A stretch of DNA of 64,000 nt from Echria macrotheca (GCA_030411725.1 MU839827.1:4657027-4721026); one strand, 5' to 3'. Numbered from the stretch's first letter, positions 30,000-42,845 are shown. Translations and numbers: made by a program. The notes: generated by a model not told the origin, from the sequence alone.

Positions 30000-32674
30000 A
30001 TGGGGACCAACGGCGGGAATGGGATGGGCGGTCCGGGACACGAGATGCCTGGCGTTGGGAATAGCGGTACCAACCAGCCACCCGCGACAGAGTACACATT
30101 GCAAGGTCAGTTTCTTTCTGATCGCCAGCTGCATTGCTGCGGCGGTACGAATTGGACGTGGCACTCATGACGTCGGATACAGGTGTTATGCGCTTTTTGC
30201 AGACCGAATGGCACCGACATGAGCGCGACCGCAACGCGTGGGAGATCGAGAAGCAAGAGATGAAGAGCAGAATAGCGAATCTGGAAGGCCAGGCGAGACG
30301 AGCTGATGCGACGCAAAAAGCGCTCAAGAAATATGTCACCATTCTCGAAAAGAAGGTGAAGGACCAAGCCACACTTTTAAAGGCAGGCAAGACAGGCGAA
30401 GCCGAGCCCGAGCAGGTCAAGCCCGATCGTGCTGCTCTGCTCCAGGAAAAGCTGCGATGTGAGTCCATTTGGCCAACCTCATCCCGAGCCTTGCAAGCTA
30501 ACCCTGCGTATCAGCTTCGATGGAGAGACCCACTGGCTCACCGGAAGGCGAGAGAATTGATTCTGGAGCTACCGATGACGAAGCCGCTCGAAATGAACTG
30601 AAAACATTCCTCGACCAATGCCAAGCCGAATTCACCTACCTGATGATAACACCTGCGAACCCGCTGCCACCACGAGACTCCCCACCCCTGCCGATGATTG
30701 AGGACCTACGAGAGGGTGAGGCATATGGTCAACCGCCTTTGGAGCCGTCTTTCCAACCGATGATGAGGCCGCAACAAAACAACGCCCGCGAGCTTCTGAA
30801 TGCCCAGACAGGGGCCAGTCCCAACCATCACGTCCCGGCGGCCCCGGGTCAGGGAGGTTTCGCAAACAAGAATGTCGACATCCAGTCTGCGCCAATGGTT
30901 CGAACTTCAAACCTCGAACAGGCACCCTCAAGCTATGGCAACCCGATGGAATGGTCAGCTCACCTCGGTACAACGAACAAGGCCGGGGAGGATGTTGCCT
31001 CGAAAGCGAAGAACCAACTCAGGCCGCTTCACAACGTCGACGAGAACGCTGATGTTTCGGAAGGCCGCGAACTTACGGAAGCGGACGGTTGGGACTTCAG
31101 TGAAGGTGCCTTCCCGGAAGCGAACACTCAGATTCAAGCGCCACAGCTTGCGACAAGCCGGCCGGATACCGACGTGTTCCCCGCAGCGGAGAGCATCCCC
31201 AAGTCGCCCAATCGCGCCCCGGTTTCACATAGGAGGAAAAGTTCGAACTCAATGGCGCGTCGCAAGAGCGCAGAGCATGAGCTCTCGCTCAACTCGCTGA
31301 ACCAACGGGTAGAGAGCACAAACTTCAAGCTCAAGTTTGGCCTGCGAGGCCACTTGGATACAGTCCGGACGGTAATATTTTCGGGTGGCGGCAGCCCGGG
31401 CGAGCCCGAGATCTGCACTGCTGGAGATGACGGAATGATCAAGCGGTTCCACATCCCTGACCGCCACCCCGGCCACCTGGGCGGTGCCAACGGGTCCGAT
31501 CTTGATGTTACCGCCGACTTCACACACCGCGGCCATAACGGGGCCGTGCTCACATTAGCATCCTGGTCCCCCTCGCCTAACTTCTCAACAGGAGGTCGGG
31601 CTCAAGGCGATGGCTGGATCTTCTCCGGCGGCCAAGATGCAACCATCAGGGTTTGGGAACGGGGGAGGGTGGACCCCAAGGCCACCATTGAGGCACACAC
31701 TGATGCTGTCTGGGCGTTGTGCGTTCTTCCTACTAATCTGGGTGCTATATTTGGTCAAGCTACATCGTACGGCACTCCGGACCGCATTCTCCTAGTTTCC
31801 GGCGCAGCGGACGGCAGCGTCAAGGTTTGGGCGGTCAGCGCACCGCCGCAACTGACGTCGCCCCAGCCTGGGCCAGGGCGGCGTGGACCTGGTGGTCGTG
31901 TCAGGGGCAATTCGACAAGCTCTGGTTCAGCCTTCCCCAGCTCCCCACAGCCCACGACAGCTTCCAACTCACCATTCCACCACACTCTCGTGCATACGAT
32001 CTTGCGCACCAACTCCAAGGCCAGCCCCACCTGCATCACTCCTCTCAGCGTCAACGGAGAGACATTTGTGGTCAGCTACTCCGATGCCGCTATCATTGTC
32101 TACGACACACGCTCTGGGGAAGAGATTGGTAGCATGGCGAGCTTGGAAACGTATGATGGTACCGTGGCCACTGGCGTAAACGCAGTCGTAGCCACGACAG
32201 TCGGGCTGGACCAGCCCCACCAGGGCCTCAACGAAGAGGACACCGGCAGCGGAGGTGGTCCGACCGGCGGTGGCCGTTCCATGGCCGGGTCCGGTGTTGA
32301 AGGCGTCATCATCTCTGGCCACGAAGACCGCTTTGTCAGATTCTTCGACGCCAATAGCGGTAAGCTATGCCAGTCCACCTTTCATCACAGGAGTCTACTT
32401 ACTAACAGAACCAGGTCAATGCACTTACAACATGCTCGCCCACCCTGCTTCCATTTCGAGTCTCTCCCTCAGCCCCGATGGCCGCGAGCTTGTCAGTGCC
32501 GGCCACGATGCGTCGTTGCGTTTCTGGTCACTCGAGAAACGATCCTGCACGCAGGAGATCACAAGCCATCGCATCATGCGCGGCGAGGGCGTTTGCGACG
32601 TCGTTTGGAGCCAGGATGGCCGGTGGGTTGTTAGCGGCGGAGGTGACGGCATCGTCAAGGTTTTTGCACGGTAA
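30000..32674 (+). CDS. ham-3: Striatin (STRIPAK subunit PRO11/HAM-3)
   Basis: Four exons, 30000-30105, 30183-30458, 30515-32359 and 32415-32674, give 828 aa. Splice sites are canonical and branch sites (GCTAACC, ACTAAC) are visible. The N-terminus is Gly-rich, then [20 protein letters not shown], the caveolin-binding/coiled-coil helix typical of striatins. A second coiled coil is ATQKALKKYVTILEKKVKDQ. A long disordered middle follows, then WD40 repeats: FGLRGHLDTVRTVIFS, GWIFSGGQDATIRVWE, LVSGAADGSVKVWA, GVIISGHEDRFVRFFD, LVSAGHDASLRFWS and VVSGGGDGIVKVFA. Fungal striatin scaffolds the STRIPAK phosphatase-kinase complex at the nuclear envelope and is needed for hyphal fusion and fruiting bodies. 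Its presence fits a sexual filamentous ascomycete. Confidence 0.95.
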
Positions 32675-33421
32675 CCGGTGACGTCCGTCTCCACCTCGGC
32701 TTGCTCGGAACATGTGCTTTCTGCCGCATACTGAGATGACAGTGAAGAGCCGTAGGGACTAAAGCCAGCCGTAGCTACGGCTGGCCCAATATCGTCAAGA
32801 GTTATGAGTTTTGGGAAGGGCGGGCGTTGCGGTGTTCTCGGTGCGAAGGGAGCGCTAGGGTGGCGGGGGGCCTGGAAACCGCCACGACAGGTCCACCGAG
32901 ACGCGGAGCATCGAGGCCCCTTTATTTTGATCAGGGACATTAATGGACTGTACGATTCGGCTGGTATTGTGTATATGATAAAGGTATCCGGAACCTGGCC
33001 GGGCACGGGTTCCGGCTCTTGAAGGGTCGAATGAAGCATGCGATGTGGTGAACCAGAGGGTTCTGTCGGCCGGTAGCTTCGAGCTGCCGTTTTTTCTTCG
33101 TTGCGGATTATACCCAGAGCCAGTTTGTATTATTGCGTCGAAAACTGCATGTCAAGCAACATTGGGTACATGGTTGTTTTTATTTTATTTTAGCCAGAGC
33201 GTGTTCAACTCACAAATGTCCAGTGTGTTACGGACGGGGAGGTCACTACCACAACTGCACGTGTTCGCATATGAACTAAGAGGCGAAATGTGACACGAAA
33301 AAATTAGATTCAACCGGCTCCTTGGAGCCACCTCGCCGAACTACCAGTCCCTAGACTAAAACTAACATTGACACGAGACGCTGCAGCTATGCCATTAAAC
33401 CAAAACCTCCACAGTCACTGT
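32675..33421. other. Convergent intergenic region
   Basis: This lies between the striatin stop and the PTR2 stop on the other strand, so it holds both 3' ends. A near-perfect inverted repeat AGCCAGCCGTAGCTACGGCTGGC lies at about 32763-32784, a plausible hairpin in the 3' flank of either gene. No coding evidence. Confidence 0.6.
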
Positions 33422-35465
33422 CTACTGCTTTTGGGATATCATCATCTCCTCGTTGTCCGCAATCGGGGCGGGGCGGTTGATGGTCTTGTTGGTTTCGTTC
33501 TCGCCGACGACATTGCGCGTGCCTTCCAGCTCCAGATGGGTGTCGTGCTTGTTCTGGCTGAGAATGTACTCCTCCTTGTCGATGTGGCGGAAGGTGAACC
33601 AGAACACAACCGTGAGAATGCCGCCTGCGATGGCGGGGCCGCCAAAGTCCCAGGTCAGGTAGGGATCGGTGACGACGGCGGAGCAAGCAAGACCGATGGC
33701 GTAGGCCACGGCGGTGTTGAAGAGGTTGATGGCGGAAACAAGACCACGCATGTTGACCGGGGCACGGGAGTAGGCGATGCCGTAGGCGGGCACGTTCACG
33801 AACAGCTCAGAGATACCTCCGATGGCGTAGGGAATGGCCATCCACCAAATCGAGATGGGCGCGACGCCGGTGCCGATGGTGCAGTCGCTTGACCCGTACT
33901 CTCCGCAGGGGGACTGGTCGTAGGCATACTTGTTGAGGATGGTGTAGCCAACGCCGCCAATCGTCGACATGGCGAGGCCGGTGGTGATACGGGCGATGGG
34001 GCCGTAGTGAATATTCATCTTGCGGAGGAGCGGGTAAAGACCATAGTTGAGAACTGGAGCCATGGCAATAATACTCAGCGAGTTGAAGTTGCCAATAACG
34101 TCGTTGGGCACGCCACGGGTCTCTAGCATGGTCGACAAGAAATTGGCGGCCGAGCCAAGACCGTTGTCGTTGATGTACTGGATGGGGAAAAAGCAGAAGA
34201 TGCCTGTAGCTTGGAACGCGCGGCGAACGTCTTCAACGAACTGGTCGTTCCATCGAGTGTGGTAGACACCATCAAGGCCAGCAGCGGCAATGTTGGAGGG
34301 TTTGGCAAGCTCCCAGAAGCCGTGACGGCCGATTCTCTTCCAGCCCCCGCGCCGGAAGATGATACCGAGAACGCGGAAGACATTGGGAAGATCACTGCCA
34401 CCCGGTGGGTGCAAGACGAGGCGCTTGTGCAGGAACCACAGCAGGAAGGGGAGAGGGACGTAGAGAAGAAGGGGGATGAGGAACGCGAGCCACCACTATG
34501 CGATGTTAGACTTTCCCCATATCCCGCCTTGGTGAGAACAAGTACTTACCCCGACATATTTCTCTGAGTAAGCAGTGGCTACACCCATGAAGCCACCAAT
34601 GTTGATCATGAGATAGAACCAGAGCATGACACGCTCGGTAGTGGATTCAGGATCTTGGATCACTCGCTCTCCCTCGGAGGTCGTGACGACTTTGGGCACT
34701 GTGGTGGTGACTTGATCCAGGAGTAAAGGCGAGACGCTAGGCTTGAACATAGCTGGGACTCGAGTCAGCAAAAGACTTCTATCACCCCGTTGTCGCAGAG
34801 GCAAACTTACCCGCACCAATCGCCAGGATATAGACGGACAAGAAGAAGGGGACCTTGGCCATGCCGTTGGCAAGAAGGTCCTTGGCGCCAGACGCAACAA
34901 GCAGAACATGGGCAACACCGAACACGGCGACACCGTAGCAGATGATCTTGAACCGGCCCGTCTTGGCGTCCGCCATCCAGCCGAAGAGGAGAGGGAGGGC
35001 GTACACCAGCATGCTGAAGGATTGGGAAATGGCATTGGCAGTGACAGTTCCCATGCCGAGGGCACCGCCGGTTTCTTCGGTGTCCCTTGGCGGCGCACCG
35101 TAGCCGTTACCGCCGTCGGGCAGACGTCGGTTCACATAGTTGTTGATGAGTGGCTGGACACCGTAGTAGGAACCGCGCTCGCAGAACTCGACGATGCAGA
35201 TCAGGTAGGCGACAATGGAGATAGTGCCGGGCACGCGGCGCAACGTTGAGAGCTCCTCCTCGGTAGGCTTGCCGTCGTAGTCCTCATCCATGGTGAAGGG
35301 GTCCAGATAGGGAGCATGCTGGTCGCCTGGCGGCGTGTGCGACATCTTCTCCTCATCGCGGGCGCTGCCCGCCGACGGGACTTTCTCGGTCACTGGCTCT
35401 GCATGGTAGTGTTAGTGAGAGCCCGCGGGCGATGAGATGGGGCGAATGAATGAGAGCTCACCCAT
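33422..35465 (-). CDS. ptr2: PTR2-type proton/oligopeptide transporter
   Basis: Four exons on the minus strand are 35465-35462 (only ATGG), 35398-34811, 34752-34550 and 34495-33422, giving 622 aa. The 4-nt first exon is followed by GTGAGC...CTAACACTACCATGCAG and restores an ATG start (MEPVTEKVPSAG). Otherwise the frame has only a GTG. The POT-family signature is seen in FCERGSYYGVQPLINNYV, a long loop before TM segments, and LAIGAAMFKPSVSPLLLDQ. MLWFYLMINIGGFMGVATAY, VFRVLGIIFRRGGWKR and WWMAIPYAIGGISELFVNVP follow. Length and about twelve hydrophobic segments agree with plasma-membrane di/tripeptide importers. The C-terminus is polar and has acidic residues. Confidence 0.92.
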
Positions 35466-38063
35466 CGTGTGTGTACACGCTCTCGTGCTGGTTGACGAGA
35501 GGAAGCTATTCTGCGACCGAAGCAGGCGAGACCGGAGACAACTGGGTCTCTGGGTAAATTAAAGCAGGGCCCGGTCAAGCAACACGGCGAGACAGTTTCC
35601 AAGGAAGGTGCGGGCGGGGACCCTTATATCCTGTGTTGTATTACCTCGCCCACAGCAGGAGGGCCTCAATCGGGGGTGCCATCCCATGCGACCGTCGCTC
35701 CACAGCTGCATATATGCGCGTGTCACGCTGACAGAGACACGAGAGGAAGGAACGCACAGATGGAGGTGTTCGAAGAACAGACTTGGAAGTTCCACCGTCG
35801 AAGCTGGCGTGAAGCTGCTCCTTCCCTCCTTGGCATGATCCGCGGGCTCGCGATGCCCCCCAGCGCGCCAGCCGGCAGCTGGGTGGGGTGTTGCTCCCCC
35901 CGCGGTTGGCAGTTGCGACGTCCCAGCGTGCGCCGTCGACATCATGCACGAGGGTATGATTGGCCTGATATGGCGCACCTTCCGGGCCCGTCAAACTTGA
36001 CTCGTGCGGGTCGATGGTCGGCCAACTCCCTATTGGGAAGGTCGAAAGCTTGCTTTCTCTCCAGGCTCGAGGGCAACGATAGCAAAAATCGGGCCTTTCG
36101 TGGCGCCCTTGCAATTGCACCACCGAGCTCTGCCAGAGAGGCAATCTTGTTCCCCTTTTCGAGAACACAACCTCGGGATATCGGCATATTTTGCTTGCCA
36201 CATCGCCTTTGGCTGCCACTCGGGACCCTTTTTCCTGTTATCGTTCCCAAAACGCCAATACGCTTATCAGTTCCGGGGTAACTACCCTACGTTCCATCGT
36301 GGCGTGCAACAGCGGTTTGTCCCGGGCCCTCCTATCGGCTGCAATCGCCCACCCCTCTGGCGCCCGAGCATCGGTCGCTCCTCCGGCTAACCCATTTTCC
36401 AGCCAACGCGCCACCCGTGCATACCGTGGTCCGCGGCCATGGTTCTCGCCGCCGTCCACGGCGTCTTCCGAGGCGGCGGCGGCTGGTGACCTGAGCGGCG
36501 AGGTTCCGACGGTCTGGGCCTATGCGGGCGATTACTGAGCGTCGTCTCCCAAGTCAGATACTGCAGAAGTACCGAGGTACATGCTCTGATTGATAGGTTC
36601 TGGACCGGGACTGCAGCGAGCGCAGCAGCTGATGAGGCGGATGGACGTCGACGGTCTCAGCCCTACGCTGATCGACCGGCTGTCACAGCATCGCCAAGCG
36701 ACGGGAGTCGCGATGGTGCAAAAAGCTTGAACGCGCCATGCCTCATCTTGGCTCTCTTGGCCCCCTTGGCGGGGATGTATTGAGATGTTGCGATAAGGAG
36801 TTCTGAGTAACAGCCTTATCTTCCGCTACGCATATGTCCTGACTGAGCTTACCATTTGCCCGTGGTTTCCTGACTGGTTGGATCATGCAAAGGCGGTTCT
36901 ATTCTTGAGCGTGACCGTGCCGCACGCGACAGCTATCTGGTATCAGACTGGGGCCTGAAGGTGCCAAAAGGGGAAGGACGCTGGGTCTACCTGTGTGTCT
37001 TTAAACTTGACATAAGACGAGTTCCTACTAATTAGGCACGTCCCGCCGTTATATAAAGGGCATTCTGCATCTTTGGGCATCACCTCGCCTCATGATGTGT
37101 TGAGCTGATGAAACAATCCCCGTCCCGTCCAACCTCTCGATTTCCGCTGAGACCGAGACACAACCGGTCATCTCGACGACGCGCAGCATGAATTACCCAA
37201 TATCGTTCGCGATACGATATCAAAATCTTGATGATTGAGCACCCTGCTGTCCATCCCACCACGTGCCTACTGTGTAGTGCCCGGCAAGCCCGGTCCCAAG
37301 TCCACACAGCTCGTCTGACAAGACCTTATCAGCAACTCGTTCCTCTTCACCTGTTCGAATGGATAACAGAATCCACATTTTTGCGGATCGGATCGAGAAA
37401 ATGACGTGTCCGAAAATGGCAAGGCGGCTTCGGATCACGCAGAAATTGGTAACCAACGGGTACGTTCGAATCTCGCCCAGAACGGGAGGAGGTCAGCAGA
37501 GCTTGAAAAAGATTCGGATGATCCCAAAACCGCGGGAATAAGACCCACAATAGTAGAAACTTCGATTCCTTCTTCGGTGCTTCTAGCCTGTTTCGAAATA
37601 AGAAGAGGCGGGGAACCTGGGGTCGGGGAGGCGTATTTTCGTAATATTTTGCGCCGCTCGCATTCCCGCCACCGGGCACTTCCTGGATGAGGAAGGTACC
37701 TGACATGAGCTCACCGACGGTCCTCCCTGGTAAATGATAAGTCCGACGGGTGTTCCCCGCCAAATCGGAAATGATAAACTCGATTTGTGATAGGTATATA
37801 TGCCTAGAACGTTTGTGGGGGCTAGTTTGTCTTCCCAATGCTGATTGTCACTGGTCCATCATGTGACCGGAATTCACGGGATATCAAAATCGCCTCCTCG
37901 TCTTCTGTTTTGTCGGTGTGTGCTTGACAAACTCAAATCCCTTCTTGATCGGTACCAATTATCTACCCTGCATACCTAGGTATATACGCATACACACAAA
38001 AAAAAAGTCTCTTTAACTTCCACATACAGACTTCCTTGTACGCAACAGGCTAGGAAACTAGAT
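35466..38063. other. Long gene-poor interval
   Basis: It holds the ptr2 promoter and the 3' flank of the protease. Overlapping short frames (for example 35641-36219 minus, 35676-36281 plus) lack family resemblance. An isolated TATATAAAGG lies at 37050-37059 on the plus strand with no recognisable gene behind it. A stretch of A residues is at 38000-38009. Confidence 0.5.
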
Positions 38064-39403
38064 TTAGTTCAGCGTCTTGGACGCCCAGCCGATCATCGGC
38101 TTCGCAGACGCGTCAAAGACGACAAACGCCGCCTTGAGAGCCACGCCGCCCCAGATATTGATGCCCACCTGCGAGTTGCTCTGCAGGCCGCCGAAACAGC
38201 TGGATGACCCTTGGGCGGCCGGACCGTAGTTCATGTACTTGCCGGGGATACTGATGCGGGCCGTGCCGACGCCAAAGGTAAACGCCGGCAGGTTGGCGTT
38301 GCAAGGGAAGACGTAGCCTCCATACAAGCGGCTGTTGCTGGAGCCCTGGACCTGGCGGTAATAGGCCGACACGATAGACTGGCTCAGGTAAAGGAGCGTG
38401 GTGCCCGTATCGGCGATGCCGTTGATGTTGCCAGGTGTGAACTCGCCCTCGCCGACGCCGTAGCCTGAGGCTGTCCACATCCAGTAGCCCGGGTCGGTAT
38501 TGACGGGCACGTACGAGATGTTGCCGGTATGTTTGGCGGGGTCGATGAAACCAAAATCATAGGTGCCCTCTGAATTCAAAGAAGACAAGGTTAGTGTGAA
38601 ACACTTGACGCGGGAGATAGGTGGTGGTACTTGCCCTTGTGGTTCTTGAAATCAACCGCAAAGACGGGCTTCTCCAGCTGCCCCTTCAAGTTGTCGAAAA
38701 AAGTGGTCTGGCGCTTAGGCGAGACGGTGTTGAGGCTGCTAAAGCCCAGGCCCAGCAGGCCATCCATGTGCGTCTCACGGGTGAAGCTGGTTGAGACCTG
38801 CTGCGCTGCCTCAACCGCCTGGCTGGCGACCGTCAGCCCACCGACGGTAAAGGTGTCAATGTAGACATTGCCGCGGGACCGAGACCCGTCGCCGTAGCTG
38901 ATGCTCCACGAGTGGTCGCTCAGCAGCTTGGACGTGTTCGACTTGTTGGGGTTGTAAAGGGCCTGGCCGCGGACCTGGTTGGACGGCAGATGGCTCGAGA
39001 AGACCCAAAGATCTGAGGATCCGGTGTCAAAGTCGAGATTGAGCGTCTGCGGCGGAGTTCCAATGGTGACGGGTGTGATCCAGGCCATGTCGGTGTCATC
39101 GATGGGAATGGCCGGAGCTGATCCCTTGTCGGCGCGAGACTCCACACCGGCAGCACTCTCGATATGGGCGACTGCCTTGAGGAGGTAGTCGGGTATCTCT
39201 GCGCCGTACTTGAGGTATGTCTGGTAGATGGACCTGGCACCGTTGAAGCGGTAGTTCGGATTTCGGGCTTGCTTGACCGTTGCCCGGCCCTTGTTGAAGC
39301 TGAATCCGTCATCCCCTATCACGGTCGTGCCGATCTTGGGGGGAAGTGCCGAGCCGAGACCGGCGGCCGCGAGGAGCGCGGCAAGAAAGAGACTAGACAC
39401 CAT
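38064..39403 (-). CDS. Secreted pepsin-type aspartic protease (aspergillopepsin-like)
   Basis: Exon 1 is 39403-38635 and exon 2 is 38569-38064, giving 424 aa. The only in-frame junction uses a GC donor (GCAAGT) with a CTAAC branch and TTCAG acceptor. Start MVSSLFLAALLAAAGLGSALP is a signal peptide. A propeptide of about 100 residues includes NPNYRFNGARSIYQTYLKYG. The mature A1 protease has both catalytic aspartates: DFDTGSSDLWVFSS and GIADTGTTLLYLS. The flap is SISYGDGS. GLLGLGFSSLN and C-terminal CFGGLQSNSQVGINIWGGVA complete the fold. One disulphide pair is likely (CNANLP...CFGG). It is an acid endopeptidase for extracellular nutrition. An upstream in-frame ATG at 39505 would bury the signal peptide and is not preferred. 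Confidence 0.93.
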
Positions 39404-41639
39404 GCTGACGACGTGAAAGTGCCGCCTTGAACCGACTGTGATACGGCTATGAGGATGAATGCCGCCGTCGACACAAGCAGAAATGCAATCCGGTATCCCG
39501 TTCAAGTCAAGCTGGTCGGCGGGAGCGAGACAGGAAGCGGAGAGGGACCGTGAGGGCCGGCCTGACGCTTATCTACCCGGTCGAGTGGCTAATGGGTCCC
39601 GATGGCGATACCCGGTACTCTCTGAGGAAGCAACACGGAGCGTAAGTGGAAGACACATCGGCCCTTCCAGATCCATGCAGACGACCACTCGCTTCCAGAT
39701 ATGCGATATTGTACTGGGAGACGGTATCTCCTATCATAGCCCTCCTGCCCTCTCTCTCCGGAGTCTCGCGGCCGAGCAGCGCCGGATAGAAAGCGTCGAG
39801 ATAGACGGACATAACGCCGTGTATTCCCCCGGGCCAATCAAGGAGCGAGGGCGAGCTCATCAGCCAGATTCCAGGGGGAGCGGCACCTTCCTTGTTGGCT
39901 AAGGTCCGGAGACGATGTTGTATATAGAGCATGCCGCCATGGGCCCAGCCGATGGGCTAATCCGCGCTGAGGAGGCTCGGTGCGAAATGGCACACGACTA
40001 AAGATGAGGGGACCCGATATGGGAATTAGACGCGCTAGAATGTCATTGGGGGTCCCCCATGCGGCTTTCGGCAGTTTAGCCTGTCTTCCATGCACACGGC
40101 CGTTGCCACGAGGTCGTCGACCGTCCCCCGAATGCTGTCCTCTCCACCCGCCCGAGGCCCTCTGATTCGTTGCCGACAAATGAACTGGCCCTTGCATGAA
40201 TCGACCCTGCGGCATTTGTACTGCCTATCGAGTGCCATGCCGAGTTTCGCCACAGATCGTTGTCTCGGCAAAGCGGGGGGGGATTCGAAACAACCCAACA
40301 TCCAGCAACAGCCACAGCCATCTCCCGCTGATAGGGCCCCTCGCTACTTCTGACTGCCGTCTGCCAATGTCACCGCGGGCATTTGAATCGTAACCGGCTT
40401 TGGCTTGCCGATGCGCTGTAACCTCACCGCTGATAACGCTCCTCAATTGGCCGTCCCCCTTTCTCCAACCAGCGTTCAAGGAAGCAAGGGATCCTGAAAT
40501 GTCGACCGAGATGCCTTTGATGCCCAGACAGGATTCGAGGATTTCAAAAGTCCTTCGGAGCCAAGAGGATCCTCATGTTTAGAATTAAATTCTGTGCATA
40601 TTAAACAGATCGTCATGCTTGGCCAAACAAGTTCGGGGTGAGGGTCATGTGCTTCATGCGGTTCGTCGCCGATCCTCAATGGCTGGTCTCGCCCTCGTGT
40701 TTCCGAAGTAAACCGATCCGGAAACAAGATTATCGGGGGCATAGCCGAGTCCGATGCGGCGGCGAACCTGTCTTGTAAGTTGTCGGAAACATATAACTCA
40801 CCTTTACAGCATGTTGGTCGGCGTTCTTCGGTGGAAGACGATTGGAGGCGAAGTTGGCAAGTTCCAGCCAGTCGCCTCTTCTCATTAGCGTCACCAGCGC
40901 GCCAGACTATCATATCGTTTGGTTGCCTTTAATTCCAGATGGTCGTCTACATCAGGAGCATGGCGGAAGTAGGGCCCTCCGTTCCCTGCTCTCCGAAGTC
41001 TTCGTCATGATTCATTTCCCACGCCAAGCTGGATCCCCGTGGTATTCTTTCCGAGCCTGGAGTACTTGCCTCCCCTCGCCATGACCTCATACGCGAGTCG
41101 AGTGTTGATTTTGGGAAGTTCGTTGCAGCGAACTGGGAACGAGCTCGGCGCAGCCGGCAATCGTATGTCCGCCACAAACGTAAAAGGAAAGGAAGCTGTC
41201 GAGGTGGACTGCCGCCTCCGGGTCATGCAATCCGGCACTAACCACATCACTGGCATAGCGGAGAAATAGTGGCAGGTCTGTAACTGCCTGAACCATTTGA
41301 TCTCGGTGGTCGCCGGAGTGGTTGGGGCCTGGAAAGCCGTGGTTAGGGCGCACTCTTTGAAAAAGTCGGACAAGGTATTCCATGATGAGGCTCATCAGAT
41401 AGAATCACGTAGTGCCGGGAGTAGCGCCAGTAAAACTTTAGACTCGATGGGTTGACCAATGACGGCACCGAACTCCTCGTCGGGCACATATAGGAGGGGC
41501 TGATTCTGAAACAAGGGGCCGGAGGGGAACTTGAGACTCAAGAACCAAATCTCAACTCCCCGAGGGAATCAACACGTATATCCATCTAACAACATAGCAG
41601 AAAACTACTTACCACGTCCAGAAATTACCCGCCATCGCG
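39404..41639. other. Gene-poor divergent intergenic region
   Basis: It contains the promoters of the protease (minus) and the gelsolin-like gene (plus). Short frames on both strands (for example 40476-40913 minus) overlap each other and show no domain. No RNA gene was recognised. Confidence 0.5.
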
Positions 41640-42845
41640 ATGCCTCCCCATAACGGTCTTGTCCATCCCAAGGAATACGACATCAAAGACAGCAACGTCG
41701 AACTCATCGGCACCGATATCGACCACAAAGTCAAGTACAACTCGGCCGCCACAGAGCCCGCATGGAATAATGGAGAAATCGGTGCCTGTGCGGGTCTGTT
41801 CATCTGGCGCGTCGAAAACTTTGCTGTCGTGCCAATTGCCAGGGAAGCTTATGGCCAGTTCTTCGAAGGCGACAGTTACATAGTCCTGCACACCGAGGAG
41901 GTCGAGTCCCAGCAAGGCGACAATAAGCTGATCCACGACATCTTCTTCTGGCTCGGAGCACACACCTCACAGGATGAGGCTGGCACTGCGGCTTACAAGA
42001 CCGTTGAGCTTGACGAGTTCCTTCATGGGACGGCAACACAGCACCGGGAACTCCAGGTCAACCCCAGCGAAGAGTTTCTAGCTTTGTTCCCGCGACTGAC
42101 AGTGCGCCGCGGCGGGGTGGCGTCCGGCTTTCGACACGTCGAAGACGTCGGCAGCCCCGAGGTCGCGACTCTCTTGCGCGTGTTCAAGCGCAGCAACGGT
42201 GCTGGAGGCCGCGACACCGTGGTCGTGCATGAAGTTGATCCTACATGGCGGAGCCTCGACGAGCAAGACGTCTTCATTCTTGACAAGGGCGACAAGATCT
42301 GGGTGTGGCAGGGCAAGGACTGCTCACCCATGGAGAAAGCCAAGGCTGCTCAAGTGGTGCACGACATGACCATTGCGAAGCATGTCGATGTGGAAGTGGT
42401 ATCACAGGCCGAGCCTCGCGCGTATCGCGTAGTGAGAGAGCTTGGTGGAGACGAGGATCGTGGCGTCGAGGCGCTACACGCGGCGCGACCCCTTCGGTCT
42501 GCAGAGGTTGTCGAAGGTGGAGAATCACGCCGCCGTCAACTCTTCCGACTGAGCGATGCCTCAGGGCAGCTTGTTTTCGAACTGGTGGCCGAGGACGCCT
42601 TTGTGTCGGCAAGCTCGCTCGATACCAACGATGTCTTTCTGCTTGATGATGGCGAGAAACAGATCTGGGTTTGGGAGGGCAAGAAGGCCAGTGTCGCCGA
42701 GAGAGCAATGTGGCTGAAGGTTGCCCAGGACTATATCCGGCAGTTGCAGGCTGGGGAGAAGCATGAACCGCATCTGCTTCCTATTACATATGTTCGGGAG
42801 GGGAGGGAAAGCGTTGCATTTCGAAAGGTGATCCAAGCAGCCTAA
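41640..42845 (+). CDS. Gelsolin/severin-type actin-binding protein
   Basis: This is an intronless frame of 401 codons. Three gelsolin-like repeats are visible. Repeat 1, about residues 40-150, reads AGLFIWRVENFAVVPI then GDSYIVLHTEE, DIFFWLGAHTSQDEAGTAAY and VELDEFLHG. Repeat 2, about 185-260, has VHEVDPTWRSLDEQDVFILD and IWVWQGKDCSPMEKAKA. Repeat 3, about 290-385, has LFRLSDASGQLVFELVAE then DVFLLDDGEKQIWVWEGK. The length equals fragmin/severin rather than full gelsolin or villin. There is no villin headpiece. Family members bind, sever and cap actin filaments in a calcium-dependent way in the cytoplasm. The start matches an A-rich upstream leader. Confidence 0.93.
   Translation: MPPHNGLVHPKEYDIKDSNVELIGTDIDHKVKYNSAATEPAWNNGEIGACAGLFIWRVENFAVVPIAREAYGQFFEGDSYIVLHTEEVESQQGDNKLIHDIFFWLGAHTSQDEAGTAAYKTVELDEFLHGTATQHRELQVNPSEEFLALFPRLTVRRGGVASGFRHVEDVGSPEVATLLRVFKRSNGAGGRDTVVVHEVDPTWRSLDEQDVFILDKGDKIWVWQGKDCSPMEKAKAAQVVHDMTIAKHVDVEVVSQAEPRAYRVVRELGGDEDRGVEALHAARPLRSAEVVEGGESRRRQLFRLSDASGQLVFELVAEDAFVSASSLDTNDVFLLDDGEKQIWVWEGKKASVAERAMWLKVAQDYIRQLQAGEKHEPHLLPITYVREGRESVAFRKVIQAA

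Noticed and set aside
37461..37475. tRNA T-loop-like GTTCGAATC
   Set aside because: No matching T stem, anticodon arm or acceptor stem could be folded around it.
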